Source: Tetranychus cinnabarinus (lineage: Eukaryota > Arthropoda > Arachnida > Trombidiformes > Tetranychidae). From it: DNA of 64,000 bases. The notes beneath the pieces were generated by a model. The model was not told the origin of the DNA. It ran no database searches and saw only the letters and a program-made list of their open reading frames with translations. The stretch covers positions 20,460,001-20,524,000 of the forward strand of contig WHVY01000001.1 in assembly GCA_022266195.1 (NCBI GenBank), given 5' to 3'. This document shows, in pieces, positions 51,138-63,814 of the stretch. Made by a program: the position numbers and the translations under genes. Each line of letters starts with the position of its first letter. The stretch's first letter is position 1.

Positions 51138-53563
51138 AAGTATAGATAATTCAATTGAAAGATTAATATGTTTTTTGGTCGCCCTGGATAATAATTCCAT
51201 TTCATTCTACATCAACCATTCCTCATTTCACTGGAAACGAAAATGGATTTTTCACTTCAATCCATTAAACAACCTCGTTTACAAGGCTAATTACAACACA
51301 TTATTACAGGGAAATCAACGTCACTGTCAAAGCTGTGAAAGCTTTTTCAATTAATCCTACGAACATTTAAACAGAGTTATTCTAATATTTATATATACAT
51401 ATGCTTAGTCGACAAATCAACCGAAAGATTTAAAAAATTATAAGCAAGATGAACGAAAACTCTTATTTCCAAAAAAATATCCTGTGATAGTATATTCAAA
51501 AAAGAGTCATGTTTCGCTATTAGATCAATGACAATTTTATTCATTACTAAATTAATTTTCTCTATCTCTTTCTGTAGTTCTATATTTCACATTTCTTTCT
51601 ATCTCAAATCATCATTTAATCGTCAATCAACCTGATCAGGGATCATACCTAAAAGATAATCTTAATCTTAGGTACACTGAGTAGTTGAATGTTTTTTGTC
51701 TCACCAAAACCACATTCACCTCTATCTTTTCGCACACAATTACAACATTATTTTCCTCTCATTTTTTGAAATTTTGTTTCATTTAATATTTCATTTAGTT
51801 TAAAAAGGTATCCACCCTGCAGGTTGATGATGATAAACTTTCATGTCATTTCAATGACAGAAATCATCTCGAGATAAATGGACAGTTTATCTCAACTTTA
51901 GACTTTCATAATTTAATCATTTTGACATCTTTCCATGACAATATCACTATATCTTGTCATTTTTATGCAATGGCAATTTTTCAACTCTTCAGAAAACAGT
52001 ACTGTGTCTTTAGATTTGCCTAACATGAAACAACCGAAAAAAGCAAGAATTTTTCTCTTCTTTTTCCCCAGTTAATTCAATTCATAATCTTCAACTAGAT
52101 TTGCCAAAAGTAAAATTCACCGAAAAAAAGAAACTGTCCATAAAAATCTCAATTTGATTTTGATTCAACGCTAGAATTCCAGGTTTATTATGTATTTACT
52201 TATCAATTGTACTCCAGTTACCCTTCACAAGATTTAATTCACCTTTAAATTAACCTTTTCCCGATGATTCTGTTGTTTTTTCACGTTTAGTTGTTGAATT
52301 TCAGTTGCAACTTGATTTAGTTTCAATTATTTTCTCTCATCTTGCTTCTTCGTGTTTTTTGCTTAACATTTTGCATTACTATTTGAGTCCATCCTTGAAA
52401 ATCATAAAGATTATTGTTAATGAATCTCAGTCAATTGAATCTTTTTCATTCGTTAATCATCACTTTTTTGTTTCCTTCTGTACCAACAACGAGAACTGAA
52501 ATTAACGGCCAATCTTGATATACAACTAACCATTGGACATCAAACACTTTGTCTTTATCATCAACTTTCTCATCATCATCATCACCAGTGATTCAATATA
52601 AATTATATTTTAGGTATCAAATTAAATTCATTTCTAGTACATGCATAACCATGTATTGGTACAATCTGTTTAGTCATTAATATTAATGGTAACAATCTGA
52701 TTCAGAAATTAACATAAACTAACCAGATTTTAAATATTAAATGTTTCTAATCACTTTCTATTGTAAATTGGGCAGCTCTTCTTGAAACAAACAGCAGAAA
52801 CAAAATTTACCAAAAAACCAGTCAACCTAAATGATAGCAACAAATTGGGTCACAAAGATATTGATTTATTTCGCATTAATAATTTACTAATCACTGTCTT
52901 TATTTGTCCTTTTATAATCACAATTTTCAATTTGTTTCATTGCAATTTATCCCACAAAATAGAAAGACCCGAAAAAAATGATAAGATCATGAAATTTTTA
53001 TTGTAAAACTATAATCAAGCAGCCCAATAAGCTTTTTAATTGTTGTAATAATATCAATTGTATTCCAAAGTTATAAACAAATCTCTTTCTTTTTTAATTG
53101 AAAATGTTAAATTAAACAAGAAAGATGGATTTAAATTAGTGTAAATGTAATATTTGACAAGAATAAAGTAAAAGATTGAAAGCAATCAAACTTGAATCAA
53201 TTGAGTACAATTGTAACTATAACAAAACGTCAATAGGAATTGTAAAGCATCTCTTAATAACCATAATACAATTTTACAATGGTTAAGCACCAATTAAATC
53301 AATATAAACATGGTAACCGTTCACTTGGGTATTATGCGATCGAGAGGCAATCAGTTTTGGTATCAATTAACATCAGTTACATTTGGAGTCATAAATTACG
53401 GCTATTTGTATTATTTGATTTTAGATCCGTTATTATGCCATTTATGATCATTATTAATGGTAATCACACATAGGTTCTTATTGTTTATCGACAGTTTATT
53501 TTAAAAAGATGATCACAGTTGTCTATTTGGTTAATTCAATTGCTGTATCTTTGCTCGTTGGAA
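51138..53563. other. Intergenic region
   Basis: A 2.4-kb gap between the AHCYL-type stop and the cathepsin start, with no exon or RNA gene recognised. It should hold the 3' UTR of the former and the promoter of the latter. No single poly(A) signal or TATA box stands out enough to call. Confidence 0.5.
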
Positions 53564-54861
53564 ATGATTTACTTAATTTTCCCATTCATTTTGCTTTCTC
53601 TGCATCTCTCTCCAACTCAATCTATAGAGTTATCTGAAAATGAGCTGGACTCTTACTGGACAACTTATAAGGTAAGAAATCTAGCTTTTAATGTTCTTTA
53701 GGATTTGTTTGTCATTTTTTTGGTCTGATTATTAGGTTAGACATGGTAAAAATTATACATTCTCGGCTGATGATTATTTCCGTAAATATGCTTTTGGAAT
53801 GAACCTGAACAAGATATTGAAACACAACACTGTTGCCGATTTGGGTTTGAGAAATTTCAAGCTCTCTTTGAATCGATATGCTGACAAAGTAAGTTTAACA
53901 ATATGGATCTACGACATTGTGTTTATATGTTTGATGCTACATGTACTTTTATTGTGTCAACTGTCTTGATGCTCATCTGAAGTGGTCGAGTTTCTGTCTC
54001 TGTGTTTGGATGTTTTTGTTTGAAGTAATGCTCCTAAATCGCTGTGTGTCATCTAAGTGTCGCCTTGAAGTTGGCTAATCATTCTTTGACTACAATTAGA
54101 CTAATGGTGAAATGGTTAAACAAAGGACTGGCCTTTCCTCAACTAGTCTGAAATCAGCCCAACTCAAACTTTTCAAGCCGAGGTTAACTGATGCCAATGT
54201 CACCAGTGACAAAGGATCTAGTTTTGACTGGCGTACACATGGAATTGTAAACCCACCAGTTGATCAAGGTGAATGTGGTTCTTGCTGGGCTTTCGCTACA
54301 ACAAGTACCATTGAAGGACAATGGGCATTAAAAACGGGCCAGTTAGTTAATGCATCTGCTCAGCAACTGATTGATTGTTCTTGGTCTAATGGGAATGAAG
54401 GTTGTGGTGGTGGTAACATGCTTGGTGCTTACACTTATCTAGCTGATGAACCCTTTGTCGATGCTACGGATTATCCTTATTTAACTAAAGATTACGTGTG
54501 TCTGGACCAACAAGTCAAGCTCAAGTATGGTAAAATTCGTACTATTGGGTTTGTTACACCTCTCGATGAAACTGAACTTGCTTTGGCTGTTAGAGAGATT
54601 GGACCCATTGCAGTGGCTATTGATGGTAGCTCACCTTATTTGACGTTTTACTGGGAAGGAATCTATGATGATGATACCTGTACAAATCAAGTTAATCATG
54701 CTGTTACCCTGGTTGGGTTTGGAACAGATTCAAATGGAATCGACTATTGGATTGTCAAAAACAGTTGGGGAGCTGATTGGGGTGATAATGGATATTTCAA
54801 AATGAGAAGAGGTGTTAATATGTGTGGTGTTGCTGAGATGCCAATGTATGCTAATTTTTAA
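53564..54861 (+). CDS. Cathepsin L-like cysteine protease (C1A), preproenzyme
   Basis: Three exons (53564-53671, 53736-53888, 54100-54861) with two short phase-0 introns encode 340 residues, the usual size for this family. Residues 1-20 are a signal peptide (MIYLIFPFILLSLHLSPTQS). Residues 24-90 form an I29-type inhibitory propeptide (SYWTTYKVRHGKNYT ... FRKYAFGMNLNKI ... LSLNRYAD). The mature peptidase starts near FDWRTHG at about 129. Catalytic residues visible: oxyanion-hole Gln143, nucleophile Cys149 in GECGSCWAF, His287 in NHAVTLVGFG, and Asn308 in KNSWGADWG. GCGGGNM and the Cys pattern fit a normal disulfide set. The protein would act in lysosomes or be secreted into the gut; many mites have expanded digestive cathepsin L families, so a digestive role is plausible. 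The Met at 53564 was chosen because upstream in-frame codons lack an ATG. Confidence 0.95.
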
Positions 54862-54972
54862 CTACGAAACATAATAATGCTGTAAACGGTAATGCAGCAT
54901 GTTTATTTAGCAAAAAGAAGTTTCTTTTTTAAAATTTTATTAACTGACTGTTAAATTTCAAAAGAAAATTTA

Positions 54973-54978
54973 AATAAA
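54973..54978 (+). terminator. Poly(A) signal AATAAA of the cathepsin gene
   Basis: AATAAA lies 112 bases past the stop codon and about 200 bases before the AAR2 start, a sensible place for 3' end formation. Confidence 0.5.
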
Positions 54979-55176
54979 AGTTTAAAAATAATGCATAAAT
55001 TGTTGTCTGCTAATTGTTTCAAACTGTTAATCAAGCTGAAAACTCTAGTTTTGACAAATTCATAGATGGCACTACTTTATATTGAAGATTAAAATTGCGC
55101 TAAAATTAACAGCTGGTTAGTTTAACTTTTCAGTAAATGTATTAGCAATTTGTGTTTAATGACTGAGTAATTAATA

Positions 55177-56316
55177 ATGAGTGTTGAAGAATCAGCAATG
55201 GATACTCTTGATATTGATCAAAATACCGCCAGAGATTTGCTAAGTGAAGGTGGATTTTTCTTGCTTTTAGATTTACCTATTGGTTCATCAATTGGAATTG
55301 ATTTAAGTGATTATTCTGTTGGAGAAAAATTTAAAGGATTTAAAATGATACCACCGGGATTACATTTTATTCATTATAGTGCTGTGAATAGTAAGAATAG
55401 GAACGAGATTGCCCCTCGAACGGGATTCTTTCACTTCTTTCAACCTAAAGAAGTGATTATTCGTAAATGGGATGGTGGAAACGAAGACATTTCTAGCGAG
55501 TTGTTGGACGCTGATGAATTTCAGCGCTATCAAGACAATTTAATTGGTTCTTTGGATCAGCATCTGGCTCCTTATCCATTTAGAGAGTATCAACGCTGGA
55601 TAAATTTGACTAATTATATCAGTTTGACCGTGTTAGAAATTCTTAATCCAATTTGTGGAAAGATTAAATCAGTTACCGAAATGATTTCGCTTAGATATCC
55701 AGAAGATGTTCAACAACCTGAGACAAGTACAAGTAAACGATTGACTGTTGATAACTTAATGCCTTACATGAAAGTCGAGCCTAATTCACAAATTCAATTT
55801 ACCCAGCTTTCAAAGTTACCAAAGCTTCCTCGTGAAGCAATCAATCCAAGTGATTTGACAAAACATTCTATTGATCAAACGTACACTCTCGATGAGGCCT
55901 TGAAGAGATACCAACATACAAATGATATCCTCGGTGAATTACAATTTAGTTTTGTCACCTTTATTGTTGGACAAGTTAACGATTCTTTCGAGCAATGGAA
56001 AGCTATGCTAAAACTACTATGTGCTTCTGATCAGGCTATTAGCAAATATCCCTCTATGTATTTAAACTTCATTCGAGTGTTCAGTTTACAGCTGAAGGAA
56101 GTTCCAGAGGATATTTTCGTCGATATTGTGGACAATGAAAATTTTCTTGTTTCCGTTTTACGTGATTTCTTTTTCAATCTTTTTTCGAACGAGATGGTTG
56201 ATAGAAAGCTCAAGGAAGCAGCTGAAAGATTTAAAAGTCAAGTAACCGACAAATATAAATGGGATTTTGAAGAAGAGCCAGAAGATGAATGCCCTGTTAT
56301 TGTGACAATGGACTGA
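55177..56316 (+). CDS. AAR2: AAR2 splicing factor homolog
   Basis: An intronless 379-residue protein, close to the usual AAR2 length (about 355-385). AAR2 binds PRP8 in the cytoplasmic U5 snRNP assembly intermediate and is displaced by BRR2 after nuclear import. Visible signatures are in the N-terminal beta-rich domain: GGFFLLLDLPIGSSIGIDL near residues 26-44, then GEKFKGFKMIPPGLHFIHYS (50-69), TGFFHFFQPKEVIIRKWD, and the helical C-terminal half with LGELQFSFVTFIVGQVNDSFEQWK. The ATG at 55177 directly follows in-frame stops (TAATAA), so the start is firm. It lies about 315 bp after the cathepsin stop on the same strand and converges with the cadherin gene, with 180 bp between the stop codons. 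No clear AATAAA is seen in that gap, so the two 3' UTRs may overlap. Confidence 0.95.
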   Translation: MSVEESAMDTLDIDQNTARDLLSEGGFFLLLDLPIGSSIGIDLSDYSVGEKFKGFKMIPPGLHFIHYSAVNSKNRNEIAPRTGFFHFFQPKEVIIRKWDGGNEDISSELLDADEFQRYQDNLIGSLDQHLAPYPFREYQRWINLTNYISLTVLEILNPICGKIKSVTEMISLRYPEDVQQPETSTSKRLTVDNLMPYMKVEPNSQIQFTQLSKLPKLPREAINPSDLTKHSIDQTYTLDEALKRYQHTNDILGELQFSFVTFIVGQVNDSFEQWKAMLKLLCASDQAISKYPSMYLNFIRVFSLQLKEVPEDIFVDIVDNENFLVSVLRDFFFNLFSNEMVDRKLKEAAERFKSQVTDKYKWDFEEEPEDECPVIVTMD

Positions 56317-56496
56317 TGAAAAATCATTTTTGTTGCGAATTTGTAGCTCGAAAAAAATTAGTTTTTATTGGCAACAGATCACCAATTCTCTATACAATTA
56401 TCACAGTCAAAAATTATATTACATAACAATTTGGAATCATCTTTGTGCAAGAAACAGAGTTAACGCTCAGTTTTCAATTGGTTCGAATCAATTTCT

Positions 56497-59400
56497 TTAA
56501 ACATAAGGTGTTGGCGGAATTGAATCTGCTGATCTCAATCTATCCGTTTTGACACCATCAAAGGCTATTGTGAATATGCTTTTCTTCGTCATTAAATCAC
56601 TATTTTTAAGATGCATTTTTTTATCCAATCGATTCCTGCCAATTCCTGAATCTGAATCTGATCTGTCTGAATGATCAGAATGATCACCAATCACGCTTCG
56701 ACTTATTCCATTGTGATTTACCACGACTACTCCTGTATTGACTTTCCCAGCCTCCAAACTATCAGGAGACGATTGTGCGGAATAACTTGCCACATTCCAT
56801 TGTTCTGAATGCTCATCTTTATTTGAATTTGACTCGCCATTATTGACTTCTTCTGACCTGGATACCTCATCATTTGTTTCATTAATACCATAAGAATCTA
56901 ACGCAGAATTCGGTCCACTTCTTGTGACAACTCCATCAAGCAACCCCATATCAATATTTGATCCCTCACTGGGACTTCGATCAAACAGTTTACGCTCAAA
57001 GCTAGAAACACTTCCCGGTAAATCACTGGTCTTTGATGGTACTTTATCATCATGTGGTTCGGTTTTAGTCGAGTTTTTGCTGCCAATACTGTTGCTGCTT
57101 CCGCTACTGCTACTGCTGCTACTACTGCTGCTGTTGCCATTTTTACCACTTTTATATGGTAAATTGGATTCATCAACGTTATGCATTCGATTATGATTGT
57201 CATTCGCCGTAGACTGCGGGCTCAACACTTCTATTCTTGGTGGTAAAACTGACTGAGAACTCCTTCTTGGTATATATTCATCATCAGACTGATCCCTAGG
57301 TAAAGGCTGTTTGACTTCAGTCGTTATATTAACATCCTCAATGTCTTCTAATTTAATATCCCGAATCTCTGCTTCACTTACACTTCTATAATCATTAACT
57401 AAATGATCAGGGAACAGACTTCGTTCTCTCAGAGATCCTCCTCTTTGGATGCCTGGGCCTCTTGATGTGCCAATCGGCTGTTGATCTGTTTTTTCTGATG
57501 TTCCAGATCGACGTGAAAAAAGATAGTAGTTATTATTTACTGCGTTTGATACAACAGTCCCTGATTCTGGTTGATTAATTTGCACGTCCTCGTCATCGAT
57601 AGCGTTATGACGAGGTAAGGGTCTTCTTATTTTTGGTCGTCTCATGATATAGTATTCAGGATCATCTGTAAAGTCCTCTAAATAAATAGGTTCCGCTTCT
57701 CCGATTACCTCAGGACTAACTCGAACTCTCCTATTGCGGCCTAGCCGGACTCTCTTGAATTGAGATTGTTTTCCGACGGTTGACTCTCTGGAATCTCTTT
57801 TTCGTGTATCACTTGAACTTGTTACATCTTCGCGGGATTTGGATGAATCACGTTGGGGATCATCTTGCATACGATATGCTTCATTGACAATTGTCTCATG
57901 ATCAGAGACTTTCGTCAATTTAGATTGTTGTAAATATGAACCATTCTGTTCAGAATGATTTGTTGACTTATCTTTCACAATAATCCTGTTTGTTGGTTCG
58001 ATGGATTCTAACAGAGTTCTGTAAGGAAAAGCAAAGGAATCAGTTTGAAGCTGAAAAATAATAAATAAAAGTTGATAATTGAAACTCACTTGGTTTTACG
58101 ATCGTTTCTATAACAAGCACACCAAACAGCAAGAAGAACAATAAGGAAGAGTAAAGTTATAACAATTAAAAATAGTAATATCCACAAGACAAGCTCATAA
58201 TCATTCCTGTAAATTGCCGCTGTTTGAATGGTTTCACGTTGAACAGGATCCTTGGGAACTGGAAGTTGACTTCCCGTTAAATCAGTTATTATGACTCCAA
58301 GATTGCGTAAATCAACTATTGTGTATGTCGGGTAAGCGATCCAAGCGTCGATTTGGCTCGTTTTAGGTCCCAATGGGATGGATTTTATTGAATATATATG
58401 AACATCAGCACCGGCTAAACGAGTCAATCCTCTGTTAAGTTCAAGAAATAACAATATTCAGTGTTGGAGTAAATGCAATCCAGAAAGTATAAAATATTCA
58501 TCTTACCTCTCAATATCAAATCTTTTATCTCTAACTCGACTATCATCTTGAGGCACAATGAAAGATACAGTTCTATTGAGAAAATCCTGTTACAGATGAA
58601 TAGAAAAAAATGTTAAAATTGTTTGAAAAAATATTAGCGGGACCAAAGAATGACTTTACCTTATGATGAACAAACACTTCAACTGTTGAAAAACGATATG
58701 GGACTCCTTGATCATGAGCCCTGACTTTCAATACAATTGTTGGAAATGCTTGGATTTTGAATTCCTCGGCTAGTCTACTCTCTCTATTGTTTTCATTGAA
58801 TGTCAAAGGTCTTGTTATGCTGATTAAACCGGTGCTATTGTTAATGATGAACTTTCCTTGATAATTACCATCAATAATCTCATAAACAACTTGACTATTG
58901 ACAGTGTCTGGTTCATCTGCATCGATTGCTTTAACCATCAAAGGTTGGGTAAACGTTAACCCATCTGGATTAAGTACAGCATCATATCTCGATTGAACAA
59001 ATTCAGGTTGATTGTCATTGTCATCTAATATAGTGACATGAATTTGAGTTACATTAGATAAACCAAAGCCGTTTTCATCTCGGGCTTCAACTGTTAATGT
59101 GTATTCGGATGTTTTTTCACGATCGATTCCATCAATTGATTTCAGAGTTATCAAGCCGCTATCTCGATCAAGATTAAAGCTAAATAGGAAGACGAATGGA
59201 GTAAAAGATATTAAATTGATAAAAAATGGCCTTTTATAGTTGACTGTTTAAATAATGGACTCACTTTTTGGCAATCGGTCCATTAATGGAAGTATATTTG
59301 ATCTGACCAAAAAGTCCACTGTCAAGATCATTAGCTTCAACCTGAACCAGCTTAGTTCCAGGCAAAGCATTTTCATACAAAGTAACATTGTACAAAGATT

Positions 59401-62400
59401 GTTTGAATTGTGGATAATTATCATTTACATCAACGACAGTAATTGCCACCAATGCTTCAGATGATAATGGTTTCAATGATGAACGATCAGTGGCGGTGAT
59501 CTGCAATAAATAAAACATTCATCAATCCAAGACTTAAATTATTGACCTCATTAGAAATTTTCAATTGATTTATTTCGTTCATTGATTAATTTTCATGGCT
59601 AAAATGTTTATTCAACTCTAGTGTCTCGACTCTCTGAATTTACTGTTTTCAATCAAAATTAATTTCGTCCAATTTTAATAAACTATTTTAATAAATATAG
59701 ATAACTCTGTAAATAATAAAATAAGGTGAGGAATTGAAATAATAATGATAATGTTGAACTATTGTAAACTAATAAAAGAGCCTTGGTTTGCCTGTTTTGA
59801 ATTATTGATTTGAAGTATTGTAAAAGTATCAATATAACTTGTAAAGTGAGAATCAATCAAGAAAATATTGATCGATGTAAGGTTGTTTTGATACCATTTT
59901 TTCACCATGAAAGTGCGTAATAAATGTTTGATTGAAAATAATTTAAACATTTACATTTTGATCATTAATTGAAATCAGTCAGGCTTGGCTGGTAATTGTT
60001 TCAATGAACCAGCGATTAACTAACCTTAAATTGAATTTGATTTGGACCCGTCTCATAATCCAATGAAATTACACTGCCAAGTAAGATTGAAAAGGTTATT
60101 TCTCGTAAACCCCAATTTGGTTGAATGATGAACATGTTATTATGCTGATCGGAATCAATTGGAGTCAACATTAAATCCATTGTCCCATTAAGACCAGAAT
60201 CTGGATCATTAACTCGAGGTATGCTGTAATTAAACCAACGAATTGCTGCCATCACTGGACTATTCTCTTCAATAAAGCCCTTCAAATTGTTTGTTGCAAA
60301 TGTTGGTGGACGATTTTGATTGGCAACAATTACAAATGCTATGGAAGCCTTTGTCGTAATTGGAAGTCCAATTTCCATTTCCTCTTCAGGAACAATTTCA
60401 GTTGCATTAATTGTCAGCATAAATGGATTATTAAGTCCAACAATTGCTTTCAACTCTAATCCTGAAACTTTAACAGCCAATTGACCGGTAGTTTTGTTCA
60501 ATGAAAAATAATTGCTGAATGGATCTGTAAAAGTGCAAAAAAGTGAAGACAAACATAATTTATTGTAATTTCAACCAAACATAAGATTTTGTATAAAAGT
60601 CAATAAATCCATTGAAATTCACTTACTTTTAACCAAAGAATAAACAATTTTCCTATTTATTTCAACGTCTCCATCCTGGGCAGTGATAGTATCGAGTATG
60701 CTTCCCTGCAATAATAACAAATAAAACTATTATTAATCGTTCCAATAAACTGTGGATTAGTTAATCTGACAGATAGGCTTAATAAAGCTCATATAATATC
60801 AAACATGTTTAAAAACGTCTCACACGATCATTCTTCCTAGTCGATAGTCAAAATCCAAATAAGAAATATTCACTTTTATAAGCCCAATGCAAAACAGTTC
60901 AAAGGGAATGTTTTAAAATCATTTCTTGTCATATTATAATAATGTTATTTTGCTAATTCAAATGCTATTTAATTATCAACCAGAACTAGCCTGTGAATTA
61001 GAAATCAAAGCATTTTTAGCAGAGCCATTTCAAAGCTATAAGTAATTTTTCATTTTTTAATTTGGTTTGTTGAACTTGTTTTACTTACAGTCTCGGCATC
61101 TTCAGATATTTGGACAACTGAGGGTAAATTGACGAAACTTGGTGGTGTATCTTCAGCATCTCGAACCACAATTAGAACATCAACTGATGCAATGTTTCGA
61201 GTATCAATTGTTTCATTTGTCCAGGCATTCTGTAAACGCAAAGAAGGGAAAATATTGCACGGAAAAAAGTGATTAACTGAAATGTTTGATTATATTCAAT
61301 GATTCAAGTTACTTACCGTTACTATTATAGTCATTGGATAGATGTTTCTCCTTTCATAATCAACATCCTTTACAAGAAAAATCATGGCTTTACTCGATCC
61401 TTTTGGGCCAAAAATGTATCTTATTGCAAAATTATCCGAACCCTAAGAAGTATTCAATGACAATTAAACAAACAATCGACGCGTGATGACCAATGACTTA
61501 CCCTAAGCTCAAACATAACTGGAAGATTACTTGATTGTTTGTCTTTTGCCATAACAAAACCAATTGTTGAATTATGTGGTGAATTCTGGCAATTGAAAAG
61601 GATAAGTTAATTGCTAAGTATCGGTAAACTTGAATTTATATTGGAAACATTTGATTACCTCATTGATAAAATAAATTGACTGAAAATCAATAAAAGGTGA
61701 TGAAACTGGACCTTCTGGTTCTGTAACAATTATCCTCGAGTCCACTTCAGTAGTTTGATTACCGTCAGTTACAAAAATTGTTAAATTATAATCATTCTCC
61801 TGAAAGAAAAACATTTCGATTTGAGATTCCATTTTCATTAGCGAATTGAATAAAATTATTGGCGAAAATCCTGAACAAAGGGACTGTTTTGAATTTAGTA
61901 TTTATTTTGATTGTTAGTTCTGTTGAGCTAATAAGGAGCTTTAAGGGTTTATGAAAAGTCACAAACGGTGACAGCTGAAACTATCCGAAACTGTTATACT
62001 GTTATCGAACTGTTGAAATGTTCAGGCAATCTGTTCAAGTTACTAAATTTCTAGCCATTCCAAAGTCTAGTCAGTTTTATTGATTTTAGGCATTCATCTA
62101 TTTGCTTCTTTCAATTCTCATAGATTTTACAGGAATTCAATTGTGAACAGTGATTGGCATTTAGCCACTTTGCCTTAGATGTTGCTTGTTCAGATAGACA
62201 ATATAATTTACCTCTAAAAGGGATCTTAAGTATACATCTGCTGAACGAAAGTCCGCTGGTTTAATGTCCAACAATTTACGTCCGATCGGTCCTTTAACAC
62301 CAAAAGTTAATGGAATTGAATCAGGATGAGAACCTTTCAATCTATAGATCAGAGTTCCTGGTTTAACTGTTTTTGGTAACATCAAAACTCTCATGTTATG

Positions 62401-62483
62401 TGAATAGTCGATGTTTGGTGCTGTAAGCAGGGTAACTCTGATTAAAAACGACCAAATTGTAATGTAATAAATCACTTCATTCC
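56497..62483 (-). CDS. Transmembrane cadherin, arthropod Cad86C-like type
   Basis: Twelve in-frame minus-strand exons: 62483-62212, 61799-61659, 61585-61502, 61442-61317, 61229-61089, 60705-60627, 60524-60025, 59500-59265, 59179-58660, 58586-58507, 58431-58090 and 58018-56497. They give about 1346 residues. The first opens with 2 bases of a split codon, so the initiating exon lies upstream and was not found. The N-terminus (VIYYITIWSFLIRVTLL) looks like the end of a signal peptide. About six EC repeats follow, closing at SSPF, DAEDTPPSF, NQNRPPTF, DVNDNYPQF, DDNDNQPEF and RFSTVEVFVHH. Then come a membrane-proximal domain (RTVSFIVPQ to VDLRNLGV), one membrane helix (about 806-832) and a 510-residue cytoplasmic tail with acidic, Arg-rich and poly-Ser (about 1136) parts, ending TPYV. 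From memory the layout resembles insect Cad86C-type cadherins; CDHR1- or PCDH15-like assignment is an alternative. Role: cell adhesion, probably epithelial. Confidence 0.88.
57090..57137 (-). repeat. Ser-codon triplet repeat inside the cadherin tail
   Basis: An imperfect AGC/AGT triplet run on the minus strand encodes about ten consecutive Ser plus Gly/Ser. It lies in the cytoplasmic tail and is likely length-polymorphic. Other frames of the same run give the poly-Ala and poly-Leu strings that look like ORFs but are not genes. Confidence 0.8.
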
Positions 62484-63142
62484 CTGTAAAAAGATTAATG
62501 AAGAATACAAATTAGATGAAAAAATTATTTTAAAGTCTTTAAATAATGTTTTGAAAATTAAATAAAAAAGATTTCGAACAGAAAATTGCAATTGAACACT
62601 GACTGTCCATTGGTGGTTGAGTAAACAATTGTTAAGCTCATTACAATTCATTGGAATCAATCATCTGTGAAGATTAATGTGAATTCGTTGCATTCATTAC
62701 AAACTAATCGAACTTAACCTAAATTTCCTTAAATTTTATATCCATGAAACTATGGATCAGTTAATCTTGTAATGACCTGATAAGTTAATCAAGTATTACA
62801 ACAACAATGTTAACATGCTCTTGACCCAATAAACGTTTCTTCATTAATAATTAAACACTGAACAGTCCATGCAATGTTTTTATTCACTGAGAAAATCCTT
62901 TAAATAAAAAAAAGTTTCAAATGAAGTGTCTGAACATTCAAATTTGTTGACCACAATCATGGTAAACACTGGAATACGTGCTTTTCTCAATCGCACAACA
63001 GGACAGCTAAACATTCGTTACTAAAAAAGACACAATTGTCCGATTTATAAGCAAATTGACACAAATGACCGACTGACATGACTGAAAAACAAATGAGCAA
63101 AAACGGGTTAAAATGCATTTCTTTCAAATTTAGAGTCTGTTC
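62484..63142. other. Region upstream of the first resolved cadherin exon
   Basis: No exon was called. An ATG frame on the minus strand near 62647 (MNCNELNNC) runs toward the acceptor at 62484 but lacks a convincing donor, so the true first exon may be here or beyond the window. Confidence 0.4.
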
Positions 63143-63325
63143 GTTTGTAGAGGCATGCAAACTGCGTCCGTGAATGTATTTGGAAAGTTTCTATGATCAA
63201 CAATTTTCGAGAAAAGAGAGGTCAAAGTTGGGACTTCGATCGCCTTTTGTACAATTACGGAAGCAGATATTAAACATGAAATTTGTTTTACTGATGTAAC
63301 TTTTGGTGATCCACCATAGAATGGT
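63143..63325 (+). repeat. Direct repeat unit 1 (about 185 bp)
   Basis: This unit and the one from 63815 share, in order: GTTTGTAGAGGCATGCAAACT, GAGGTCAAAGTTGGGACTTC, GATCGCCTTTTGTACAATTA, GGAAGCAGATATT, CTGATGTAACTTTTGGTG and CCACCATAGAATG, with scattered substitutions. They are 672 bases apart. No coding capacity. Confidence 0.75.
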
Positions 63326-63499
63326 ATTATTTAGAGAAATAACATTTTCTTTTTTCTGGAAAACAGATCATTTCGAGTTCCAATTAAACCGACCTATTTG
63401 TGTAAATAAACGAGTTAGAGAGCTGAAACTTATGATTCGTCCATAAATATTGCTGGTAAACATTTTGGATTGAATGCTTGTTTCAATTTATGCACAGTT

Positions 63500-63610
63500 C
63501 TCCTGATTTTGGACATTGGACTAAAAAGTTTTAACCTCAATATTTCGAGATTGGCATCACCTACAGTTATCATTCTTTCACCAATTGATTCTTAACTGAT
63601 TAATAACTTA
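63500..63610 (+). repeat. Fragment related to the 29.6-30.2 kb foldback element
   Basis: TTTTGGACATTGGACT, AAGTTTTAACCTCAATATTTCGAGA and CAATTGATTCTTAACTGATT parallel, in order, the arm of the foldback element at 29635-29715. It is a diverged copy. Confidence 0.5.
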
Positions 63611-63814
63611 ATTCAATTCAAAAGCTTTCTATTAGCGCTTTCGGGTCATAATTCTAGGGTTTTTGATGCACAAACAAAAACTTATTTAGCTAAACAAACT
63701 CATCTTAACCAATATCCTGGTAAATAAACCAATTTTCTGGTTAAGTTTGCTAATCAAATGCAAAGAGTGCTGTCAAAGTCTCGAACTTTTGATCTAAGAG
63801 TTGAGACATTGTGG

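Noticed and set aside
50977..51354. 125-codon plus-strand frame overlapping the end of the AHCYL-type gene
   Set aside because: It is an out-of-frame reading through the penultimate exon and the 3' UTR. The in-frame path splices to 51131 and ends NYYRY.
56898..57203. Poly-Ala and poly-Leu frames over the cadherin tail
   Set aside because: They are other-frame readings of the Ser triplet repeat inside the cadherin exon.
62472..62660. Candidate first exon of the cadherin on the minus strand
   Set aside because: An ATG is present, but no good donor joins it in phase to the acceptor at 62484, so it was not added to the gene model.
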